Shown here: piece after piece, positions 1 to 6,261 of the stretch
How the letters are laid out: the number at the start of each line of letters is the position of its first letter
Numbering within the stretch: the stretch's first letter is position 1
Assembly (NCBI GenBank): GCA_003135495.1
Contig: PLBX01000140.1
Span: 20,720 to 26,980 of the forward strand
Length of the DNA: 6,261 nt
Direction of reading: 5' to 3'
Source of the DNA: Acidobacteriaceae bacterium
GTDB lineage: Bacteria; Acidobacteriota; Terriglobia; Terriglobales; Acidobacteriaceae
Made by a program: the position numbers and the translations under genes
Notes under the pieces: model-generated
Seen by the model: only the letters and a program-made list of their open reading frames with translations
What the model was told of the DNA's origin: nothing
The model's database searches: none

Positions 1-201
1 ATGGCAAACCTGACGCTGGTATACGGCCTTCGCCTCCTGCCCTCCGATGAACTCGAAGAGGTGGGTTCGGCCACCATCAAACTAAAGACGGGGCGCGACG
101 CCCACGTCACGATGCACACCCTCGAGGGTAGTAAGGACGAGATCGAGAGACAGCTAAGAACGAGTCTCGCGGCTTTTTTTGACATCTATCCTGAGATATA
201 A
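1..201 (+). CDS. Small uncharacterised protein (66 aa), possibly 5'-truncated
   Basis: I do not recognise this family. The frame runs from an ATG at the first base of the window to a TAA at 199-201. No ribosome binding site can be seen, so the true start may lie further upstream. The product is small and soluble, with no signal peptide or membrane segment. It looks like two short beta strands (around residues 23-30 and 34-41) followed by an amphipathic helix (around 44-60) beginning SKDEIERQL. A run of seven T bases at 174-180 encodes Phe-Phe near the C-terminus. The stop is only 18 bases before the start of the sensor phosphatase on the same strand, so the two are probably co-transcribed. 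A role linked to the phosphatase is inferred from position only. Confidence 0.6.
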   Translation: MANLTLVYGLRLLPSDELEEVGSATIKLKTGRDAHVTMHTLEGSKDEIERQLRTSLAAFFDIYPEI

Positions 202-219
202 CGGCAATCAGGCAATCGG

Positions 220-2340
220 ATGAGACTGATTTCTCTGGAACTCGAGAGCAAGCTACGCCACGTAGGGCTCTGGCCTGAGAATCGCATCGCTTGGGCTGCA
301 TTGTATGTGTTGGCGCTCGACCTGCTTCTGTTCGCGGTGCAGTGGCTGATCCATCGCTCGATTCCGTCAGCCTCGGAAAGTCTCGAGGGCTGGATAATTT
401 TTCTCAGCATTCTCGCGATTGCGTTGCTCGTAATCAACGGATATCGCTGGCTTCGCTCGAAGCTATTGTGGCGGCTTCGTAATCGGCTGATTGTCACGTA
501 CGTCTTTATTGGCGTGATCCCAGTTTTTTTACTAGTAATCATTTCGCTGATCACCCTCTATTTACTCGCGGGACAATTCGCCAGTTTTGTCGTAACCTCC
601 GACATCGCCACCCACTTGCGCAGCATGGAATCGGCAAACCGAGCCATCGCTCATCATCTCGCGACGGCAGCTTCCGGCGGCGGAAAAATGGACGCCGATA
701 TGCTCGGACGGGTTAGGCCGCGCCGGCCCGAGTGGTCGCGGCGTCAGGTTTGCGCGTGGTGTCCCAACCAGTTGCAAGCGGTCTGTTCCCGGGTGCAAGG
801 TGCCGCCGGCTTCGATTCTCCTTCTTTTCCCACGCAGGATTTTCGAGAGATCGTGCGCGATCATGGAACATTATTTTTGCGTACTGGCACAGCCGTTGAT
901 TCTCCACAGGGATCTCTGCGCGTAATTTCAAGTGAGCCGCTCGACAAAGACTTTGTCGAAACGATAGCGGGCGATCTCGGACGGATCGTAGTCTATGGCG
1001 TTGATGGCTCATCCTCTTCCGCTCGAGCAGAGAACCCAACAGTAACTTCGACCTTGGCGGATCCCGCTCGCCAACGCGAGCACAGTTTTTCTGCCGGAAC
1101 AATCCAGCCAGCAACAAACGGCTTCGACCGCGAAGTACATTTCCCCATCCCATTGCAGGTCGTTGATTGGACAACTGGAGAGCGGCAGCGTGCGGGAGCG
1201 CTGGCTGAGGTGGAAACACGTCCCTCGGTGCTCTATGCGCGACTCTTTGCGGCGCTAGGAGATTACGCTCGCGGCGTCGAATATATCTTGTTCTCAATTG
1301 CGCTCGTCTTCGCAATCATTGAGCTGTTGGCTTTATTCGTAGGGACGAAGCTCACGCGCAGCATTACGTTGGCAGTGGCCCAACTCTACGAAGCGACCAA
1401 GCACGTCAATCGCGCTGATTTCAGCCATCGCATCGCGGTGCACTCGAGCGATCAACTCGCGACCTTGGCAAACTCTTTCAACTCGATGACCACATCCATC
1501 GAGGCGCTCATTCAGGAGCAGAAGGAAAAGCAGCGGCTCGAAGGTGAATTGGCAATTGCGCAGGAAGTCCAAGCGCAACTCTACCCAAAGTTAATCACTC
1601 AATTGGACACTCTGGAAGTGCACGGCTTCTGCCGTCCGGCGCGGACCGTCAGCGGCGACTACTACGATTTTCTAGCCCTGAATTCTGACAAGCTAATGCT
1701 GGCCGTAGGCGACATCAGCGGCAAAGGAATTTCCGCCGCACTATTGATGGCAACCATCCACTCGGCGGTTCGAGCCTACAGTGTCGAGAATCTGCCACAA
1801 ATGCGGGAACCGGTCGCCCTGGGCGCGGTCGCAGGATCAGGCCGGATCATGGCGACGTGGCCGGAAGGAGTCGAGGTTTCTCCCGGGGCATTGCTCAGTC
1901 TGCTCAACCATCAACTCTTCGAGAGCACTCCGCCGGAGAAGTACGCCACGCTTTTCCTGGGAATCTACGATGGACGATCGCATCAACTGACCTATAGCAA
2001 TGGCGGACACTTGCCTCCTATTTTGATCGGGAAAGATGGCGCGATCCGGCGGCTGGAGGCCGGAGGAACCGTCGTCGGCTTGTTCGACAACATGACGTAC
2101 GACGAGGGCGCCGTCGAAATGCATCCCGGCGAAATCTTCCTGGCCTACAGCGATGGTGTGACCGAGCCAGAAAATGATTTTGGTGAATTTGGCGAGCAGC
2201 GGCTGATTGACCTGGTTCGCGAGAACCGCGACCTGCCTCTGCCCCAGATCAGTCAAATCGTCACCATGGCGGTGGACACCTGGATCGGCGACAACGAGCA
2301 GCCCGACGACATAACCCTGGTTCTGGCTCGAGCAAGATAG
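220..2340 (+). CDS. Membrane sensor PP2C-type serine phosphatase (HAMP-SpoIIE, RsbU-like)
   Basis: A signalling phosphatase of the SpoIIE/RsbU branch of the PP2C family. Relatives dephosphorylate Ser/Thr on anti-sigma-factor antagonists and so switch general or stress responses. Three hydrophobic segments (about residues 22-45, 57-73 and 89-118) are followed by an extracytoplasmic domain of about 230 residues, a fourth membrane segment (353-375), a HAMP domain (about 374-430) and a helical linker containing LAIAQEVQAQLYP. The catalytic domain fills 465-706. Its metal-binding motifs look complete: SGDYYD (D480, D483), GDISGKG (D498), NGGH at 594, YSDGVTE (D645) and DDITLVLAR (D696/D697), so it should be active. 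Basic residues after segment 2 (RWLRSKLLWRLRNR) fit a cytoplasmic loop. The sensor domain has CxxC and a third Cys (178, 181, 189). The ATG at 220 has AGG seven bases upstream. No antagonist or anti-sigma partner is in the window, so the target is unknown. Confidence 0.93.
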   Translation: MRLISLELESKLRHVGLWPENRIAWAALYVLALDLLLFAVQWLIHRSIPSASESLEGWIIFLSILAIALLVINGYRWLRSKLLWRLRNRLIVTYVFIGVIPVFLLVIISLITLYLLAGQFASFVVTSDIATHLRSMESANRAIAHHLATAASGGGKMDADMLGRVRPRRPEWSRRQVCAWCPNQLQAVCSRVQGAAGFDSPSFPTQDFREIVRDHGTLFLRTGTAVDSPQGSLRVISSEPLDKDFVETIAGDLGRIVVYGVDGSSSSARAENPTVTSTLADPARQREHSFSAGTIQPATNGFDREVHFPIPLQVVDWTTGERQRAGALAEVETRPSVLYARLFAALGDYARGVEYILFSIALVFAIIELLALFVGTKLTRSITLAVAQLYEATKHVNRADFSHRIAVHSSDQLATLANSFNSMTTSIEALIQEQKEKQRLEGELAIAQEVQAQLYPKLITQLDTLEVHGFCRPARTVSGDYYDFLALNSDKLMLAVGDISGKGISAALLMATIHSAVRAYSVENLPQMREPVALGAVAGSGRIMATWPEGVEVSPGALLSLLNHQLFESTPPEKYATLFLGIYDGRSHQLTYSNGGHLPPILIGKDGAIRRLEAGGTVVGLFDNMTYDEGAVEMHPGEIFLAYSDGVTEPENDFGEFGEQRLIDLVRENRDLPLPQISQIVTMAVDTWIGDNEQPDDITLVLARAR

Positions 2341-2354
2341 GCGGTTAGTGGAGT

Positions 2355-2374
2355 GCCGGGCGTCCCCGCCCGGC
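2355..2374. terminator. GC-rich hairpin between convergent genes, candidate bidirectional terminator
   Basis: A perfect 8-bp inverted repeat (GCCGGGCG at 2355-2362, CGCCCGGC at 2367-2374) with a four-base loop TCCC. It starts 15 bases after the phosphatase stop and lies 48 bases beyond the gdhA stop, so it sits where both convergent transcripts should end. Neither side has a T-tract, so it is not a textbook intrinsic terminator. It could work with Rho, act as an RNA 3'-end stabiliser, or be a copy of a dispersed GC-rich repeat (compare 5267-5298). Confidence 0.55.
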
Positions 2375-2422
2375 CTAGATACTCATCGCTCCACTTAGAT
2401 TCGTCCAAACCATGGCATCCGT

Positions 2423-3838
<1,416 letters not shown>

Positions 3839-3845
3839 TTATTTG

Positions 3846-3869
3846 TTGTCAAAGGAACGGATTGTCAAA
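3846..3869 (-). repeat. TTTGACAA direct repeat in the gdhA leader region, includes a -35-like TTGACA
   Basis: On the - strand two identical 8-mers TTTGACAA (3869-3862 and 3853-3846) are separated by eight bases, a period of 16. Each contains a perfect TTGACA. The upstream copy could be a -35 element, but the best -10-like hexamer downstream (AATAAA, spacer 19, near 3838-3843) is poor and close to the ribosome binding site. The downstream copy is too near the start codon to be a -35. The pair could equally be a repressor or activator binding site. Confidence 0.35.
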
Positions 3870-3893
3870 ACAGGCAGACGCCGCGGAATCGCG

Positions 3894-3902
3894 GCTATAG
3901 CA
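3894..3902 (-). promoter_or_regulatory. Possible extended -10 promoter element for gdhA
   Basis: On the - strand TTGCTATAGC contains the TGnTATA pattern of an extended -10 (hexamer TATAGC, 3899-3894). The segment 17 bases upstream (CTCTCC) is a poor -35. Transcription would begin near 3887 and give a leader of roughly 67 bases before gdhA. The CRP/FNR-like palindrome would be centred about 50 bases upstream of that start. Weak support by sequence alone. Confidence 0.3.
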
Positions 3903-3928
3903 ATTGAACGCTCACCGGAGAGGCTCTG

Positions 3929-3946
3929 CCGTGATTTTCATCACGG
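3929..3946. promoter_or_regulatory. CRP/FNR-family-like operator palindrome upstream of gdhA
   Basis: CCGTGATTTTCATCACGG is a perfect 7-bp inverted repeat (CCGTGAT / ATCACGG) around a four-base centre. Its core is GTGA-N6-TCAC, the half-site sequence and spacing of CRP-type regulators (consensus TGTGA-N6-TCACA), with C and G at the outer positions. It lies about 109 bases upstream of the gdhA ATG in a non-coding gap, where an activator or repressor site would be expected. The regulator is not in the window. It could alternatively be a small RNA hairpin. Confidence 0.5.
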
Positions 3947-4096
3947 AATTGAGTGACGCTGGATTTCGTAAAAGAAATAAGTTGCGAAACAGTAATGATC
4001 GATTTAAAACCGCTGCGGCGCGAAACTCCGTGAATAGGACACGGTGCGTAGAGCAAAGGAAACCCCGGAGATTTGTCTTTGAAGCCAGCTATTGAA

Positions 4097-4114
4097 GGCT
4101 CAAAAACCGGAGCC
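4097..4114 (-). terminator. Weak hairpin after the kelch gene
   Basis: A 5-bp inverted repeat (GGCTC / GAGCC) with an eight-base loop starts ten bases past the kelch stop codon. The T-run lies in the loop rather than after the stem, so it is not a standard intrinsic terminator. It is listed because its position fits a 3' end. Confidence 0.25.
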
Positions 4115-4124
4115 CAAACTAAGG

Positions 4125-5210
4125 TTACTTCCCGCGACCCGGTTTTACAACCGCCACTTTCGCCGTCACATTTTGATCTTTGTCCATGCCTCCCACGATC
4201 ACTAAACCACGATGGGTAACCAGTAGCCCACGATGATCCATGGTGGAATCAGGCGTATTGTCGCTCACCGTCTCCCATGCACGAGTGCGAGTGTTAAAAG
4301 CGAACGTCACCCGCGAAGGTTCAGCCGGTAGGCCGTTGTAGCCAACTCCATCGTAGTTATAAGGATTATCCGTGCCCCCGGAAAAATAAATTCTGTCCGC
4401 TTTTTTCCCCGGCGGTTCAGCCCCGGCAGCGATCCGATACCGCGCCTTGCCGGGATGAGCTGCTAATTTTGTCCACTTGATTTTTGTAATGTCGCCCTTG
4501 CGCGGAATTTTCCCCATCCAGCATTCATCGGACGCGACGTATTTGGGGCTCGCGCCATTTGGATTTTTATAGGCGCCGTCCACGTAAACAATGGTGTCGC
4601 CCACGATCGAGCCAGCATGCCCGAACACCGGCGTGCCGGGTATCGGAGTCGCTTGCATCCACACGTCCTTATCCGTGTCATAGATCTGAACGTTTCGAAC
4701 TGCGTCATTCTTGGAGGTCGACCACCCGCCAACCAGAAAAATGTAGCGATCGTGGAACAGGCCGACCGCCGCGTCATCCACTGGGACGGGAATATCCTTG
4801 CCGCGGTAGTAGCGATTTTCGATGGGCACAAAGACGTTGAGATCTGAAACGGTGGCCTCTCCGCCCTGCGCGTCGACGACATACCCTCCGAAAACGAAAA
4901 CCTGATCGTGAAGCGCGATGGCCGAAGCCGCCAATCGCCCAGCCACTCCCGGCACCGGACGCTTTTCCGTCCACTTGCCCGTGCTTAACTCCATTTCGTA
5001 TGCGCTCGTAGAGATTGCATCCCAGGTCTTTTTCGCACCGATGCCCATGAACGAAAAAATCTTAGCTCCGCCCGAGTCATGCGAAATAGCGACCGCATTA
5101 TTAGATACGGGAGCGGGAAGGGGATTGAGCTTTAGTTCTTCGCTCGCCTGCAGTTTGCAAATACAAAGAAGAAAAAATGCAGCGACAAGTTTACGTAATG
5201 CTGTTTTCAT
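4125..5210 (-). CDS. Secreted kelch-repeat six-bladed beta-propeller protein
   Basis: A 361-residue exported protein. Residues 1-23 form a signal peptide: basic MKTALRK, a hydrophobic core VAAFFLLCIC, and likely cleavage after QA or QAS. No lipobox precedes the Cys residues. Six kelch-type strands ending in a Gly-rich turn are spaced along the rest: IFSFMGIG (51-58), VFVFGGY (104-110), YIFLVGGW (156-163), IVYVDGAY (207-214), IYFSGGT (274-280) and LVIVGGM (336-342). They are often followed by a W-bearing segment (W80, W184, W246, W312), which predicts a six-bladed propeller. Size and architecture resemble NanM sialic acid mutarotase, but I cannot confirm its catalytic residues, so a sugar-related role is only a possibility. 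The frame stays open upstream to 5402, inside the ICMT-like gene, but the signal peptide marks 5210 as the start. There is no Shine-Dalgarno motif; see the extended -10 at 5218-5226. Confidence 0.85.
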   Translation of the reverse strand: MKTALRKLVAAFFLLCICKLQASEELKLNPLPAPVSNNAVAISHDSGGAKIFSFMGIGAKKTWDAISTSAYEMELSTGKWTEKRPVPGVAGRLAASAIALHDQVFVFGGYVVDAQGGEATVSDLNVFVPIENRYYRGKDIPVPVDDAAVGLFHDRYIFLVGGWSTSKNDAVRNVQIYDTDKDVWMQATPIPGTPVFGHAGSIVGDTIVYVDGAYKNPNGASPKYVASDECWMGKIPRKGDITKIKWTKLAAHPGKARYRIAAGAEPPGKKADRIYFSGGTDNPYNYDGVGYNGLPAEPSRVTFAFNTRTRAWETVSDNTPDSTMDHRGLLVTHRGLVIVGGMDKDQNVTAKVAVVKPGRGK

Positions 5211-5217
5211 TGCTGAG

Positions 5218-5226
5218 ATGATAGCA
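5218..5226 (-). promoter_or_regulatory. Extended -10 promoter placing transcription start at the kelch ATG (leaderless)
   Basis: On the - strand TGCTATCAT matches the extended -10 consensus TGnTATAAT at all but one hexamer base. The hexamer ends at 5218, which puts transcription start at about 5211, next to the ATG at 5210. The 17-base-spaced -35 (GTCTCT) is poor, as is common with extended -10 promoters. The absence of a ribosome binding site for the kelch gene fits a leaderless transcript. Confidence 0.4.
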
Positions 5227-5243
5227 GCGAAATTCGTTAGAGA

Positions 5244-5317
5244 GACGAGTGTGGGGATGGGCGCGGGACGAGTGTGGGGACGGGCGCCCCGCGCGTCCAA
5301 GCCGAGCGCAGCTCGGC
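5244..5317. repeat. GC-rich repeat element: tandem 23-bp unit plus two hairpins
   Basis: Two copies of GACGAGTGTGGGGA[T/C]GGGCGC start at 5244 and 5267 (period 23, one difference over 21 bases). The second copy runs into an imperfect inverted repeat (GGACG at 5278-5282, CGTCC at 5294-5298) around a GGGCGCCC core. Next comes a perfect 7-bp hairpin, GCCGAGC-GCA-GCTCGGC (5301-5317). The element sits between the ICMT-like stop and the kelch start. From memory, blocks of this kind (GAGTGTGGGGACGGGCGC followed by a GAGC..GCTC hairpin) recur between genes in Acidobacteriota genomes. That identity is inference, since only one locus is visible here. Confidence 0.55.
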
Positions 5318-5346
5318 AACCGTCGCAATTCTCTAGTCGGGCCGCA

Positions 5347-5787
5347 TCAAAACCAAGTCCGGTTCCGGTATTCCCGATATGCCTCGCCAAACCGAGCCTC
5401 AAGCAATGTCGCTTCTCGACGCGCGCGCAATATCTGCACAGGAATAAGTACTAGCAGAATGACTAGAAGTTCAAGCCGCCACAAGATCAGAACCAGCCCA
5501 ACCAGGAAAATTTCTCCGCAAATGTAAATCGGATTGCGAATGCGCGAATAGATTCCGTTCGTGACGAGCGCTGTTGCTTTGGGAATGATTGAAAACGACC
5601 GGCCCAGAGTGTAACGCGAAAGAATCACTCCCCCAAGTCCGATCAAACCAAGCAGCAGACCGATGATACGCGCCGGCCCATGCGGCCCCGGCCCAAAGAG
5701 GAATAAGGTGCCCAGTCCATAGAGACCAGCGATCAGCGGTAGCCACACGCGCCATATAATTCCACGGTCCATCGCGATACGATCCAT
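5347..5787 (-). CDS. ICMT/PEMT-family integral membrane methyltransferase
   Basis: A 146-residue membrane protein of the isoprenylcysteine carboxyl methyltransferase / phospholipid methyltransferase superfamily, which uses S-adenosylmethionine to methylate lipid-like substrates. Hydrophobic segments lie at about 12-32, 40-57, 86-103 and 104-120. The family signature is clear: LGRSFSI at 61-67, NGIYSRIRNPIY (77-88, the G-x-Y-x-x-x-R-x-P-x-Y cofactor-binding motif, with N in place of the common H), and the C-terminal EATLLEARFGEAYREYRNR (125-143). Bacterial members are rarely assigned a substrate, and neither this protein nor its neighbours identify one. Met1 (5787) and Met6 (5772) are alternative starts inside a short duplicated sequence. 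The best upstream signal is a weak GAAGAG. It follows the DinB-like gene by 24 bases on the same strand, so they are likely co-transcribed. Confidence 0.85.
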   Translation of the reverse strand: MDRIAMDRGIIWRVWLPLIAGLYGLGTLFLFGPGPHGPARIIGLLLGLIGLGGVILSRYTLGRSFSIIPKATALVTNGIYSRIRNPIYICGEIFLVGLVLILWRLELLVILLVLIPVQILRARREATLLEARFGEAYREYRNRTWF

Positions 5788-5799
5788 CGCATTATCTCT

Positions 5800-5819
5800 T
5801 CGCGTAAATTCTTACGCGA
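5800..5819 (-). promoter_or_regulatory. Perfect hairpin spanning the DinB-like stop and the ICMT-like leader
   Basis: An 8-bp inverted repeat TCGCGTAA-GAAT-TTACGCGA contains the TAA stop of the upstream gene (5814-5812) and ends 12 bases before the ATG at 5787, beside its weak ribosome binding site (AAGAG). No T-run follows, so a terminator is unlikely. It could affect translational coupling or RNA processing within the two-gene unit, or be a protein-binding palindrome. Confidence 0.4.
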
Positions 5820-6261
5820 TGAAGCCCTCGCGAACCGCGTAGATAAAATCCGTGTAAGCAGGCGTCAATCCTGAGGCGCGCATCTGCATGGCGATCTGCC
5901 CGCGATGATACGCGGAGTGAAAAAGTACATGCGTCAATATGTCTTCTACACGACTCGACCACTGCTCGCCTTTACTGTTGCGGTAATTGACGGCGCCATC
6001 AATCGGAAGCTCGGAAAACTGCTTAAGATAATTTCTCCAAGCCAAAGAAATCTCTTCAGCCATCGTTGTGCATTCTTCAATTGTTGAACTAGGCCAAACT
6101 GGCAGGCTTTGAGGGTGACTGAGGATGCGCTCCAGCCAAAGTTTCTGCGCCGAAAGAATATGCGCGATGCGTCCTACCGTGTCCGGCGACACAGAGTTCG
6201 CCGCTCGCATCCCTGCGAGGCATTCACGATTCGCCCAAGAATCGTAGTCAAACATCCGAAG
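5812..6261 (-). CDS. DinB-family metal-binding protein (partial at the window edge)
   Basis: A DinB/YfiT-like four-helix-bundle protein. Members are putative metal-dependent enzymes, and some transfer thiols such as bacillithiol or mycothiol. From the first visible Met (6255) there are 147 residues. The opening MFDYDSWANRECL matches the usual F-x-Y-N-x-WAN-x-x-L helix 1. H32 in IAHILSAQ and H113/H117 in HVLFHSAYHRGQ form the likely metal triad, and H109 is also present. The chain ends in the typical YTDFIYAVREG segment. In most relatives the WAN helix is preceded by about 10-15 residues. Here the frame stays open to the edge and the two preceding codons read Leu-Arg, so the real start probably lies outside the window. 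The substrate cannot be told from the sequence. Confidence 0.88.
   Translation of the reverse strand, partial: LRMFDYDSWANRECLAGMRAANSVSPDTVGRIAHILSAQKLWLERILSHPQSLPVWPSSTIEECTTMAEEISLAWRNYLKQFSELPIDGAVNYRNSKGEQWSSRVEDILTHVLFHSAYHRGQIAMQMRASGLTPAYTDFIYAVREGFIA

Larger units (their letters stand above)
5211..5346. other. Intergenic gap between the ICMT-like and kelch genes
   Basis: The 136 bases contain the GC-rich repeat element and the extended -10 described separately, and no ORF of its own. The frame of the kelch gene is open through it, but its translation here (Arg/Ala/Gly-rich, read from the repeat) does not look like protein. Confidence 0.5.

Noticed and set aside
174..180. T7 run as a programmed or sequencing frameshift in the small ORF
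   Set aside because: The frame closes normally just after the run and just before the next gene, so there is no sign of a broken or fused product.
713..1315. A 200-codon frame on the - strand inside the phosphatase
   Set aside because: Arg-rich shadow of a well-supported gene.
4028..4044. Second CRP-like site CCGTG-N7-CACGG
   Set aside because: The arms are only 5 bp and the spacing does not fit GTGA-N6-TCAC. Kept only as a note alongside the better palindrome.
3904..4095. A 63-codon frame on the + strand in the gdhA upstream gap
   Set aside because: No ribosome binding site, Arg/Asn-rich without domain character, and it overlaps the operator-like palindrome.
5211..5402. N-terminal extension of the kelch protein to an ATG at 5402
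   Set aside because: It would overlap the end of the ICMT-like gene, translate the repeat element, and bury a good signal peptide internally.
4918..5454. A 178-codon frame on the + strand across the kelch start and repeat element
   Set aside because: Antisense to two supported genes, with a low-complexity Ala/Arg/Ser composition.

Overview
The window reads as ordinary chromosomal sequence from a GC-rich, Gram-negative-type bacterium. I favour an Acidobacteriota (Acidobacteriia) origin. The reasons are the style of the membrane-bound HAMP-SpoIIE phosphatase, the mix of housekeeping and orphan enzymes, and short GC-rich inverted-repeat elements of a type I associate with that phylum. This placement is inference from gene style; there is no marker gene to prove it.

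Layout. Positions 1-2340 (+ strand) hold a small uncharacterised ORF (66 codons, possibly cut at the left edge), followed 18 bases later by a 706-residue membrane sensor phosphatase (transmembrane segments, extracytoplasmic domain, HAMP, PP2C/SpoIIE). The phosphatase converges on gdhA, and a perfect 8-bp GC-rich hairpin lies between the two stop codons. Everything to the right is on the - strand. gdhA (2423-3820) encodes an intact hexameric-type, probably NADP-linked glutamate dehydrogenase. A 304-base regulatory gap (3821-4124) holds a CRP/FNR-like palindrome and a TTTGACAA direct repeat. Then come a secreted six-bladed kelch protein (4125-5210), a 136-base gap with a repeat element (tandem 23-bp unit plus hairpins), a small membrane methyltransferase of the ICMT/PEMT type (5347-5787), and a DinB-fold protein (5812 to the right edge) that is probably truncated by the window.

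How the genes work together. The 66-codon ORF and the phosphatase look like one transcription unit, and so do the DinB and ICMT-like genes (24-base gap). gdhA appears to be a separately promoted metabolic gene assimilating ammonium into glutamate, plausibly under a CRP/FNR-family regulator. The kelch gene may have its own leaderless promoter. No shared pathway links these units. I see no mobile element, CRISPR array, RNA gene, toxin-antitoxin pair or defence system, and no convincing new system. The points worth a second look are regulatory: the gdhA palindrome, the leaderless kelch start, the stop-codon hairpin between the DinB and ICMT-like genes, the GC-rich repeat elements, and a Cys cluster in the phosphatase sensor domain.
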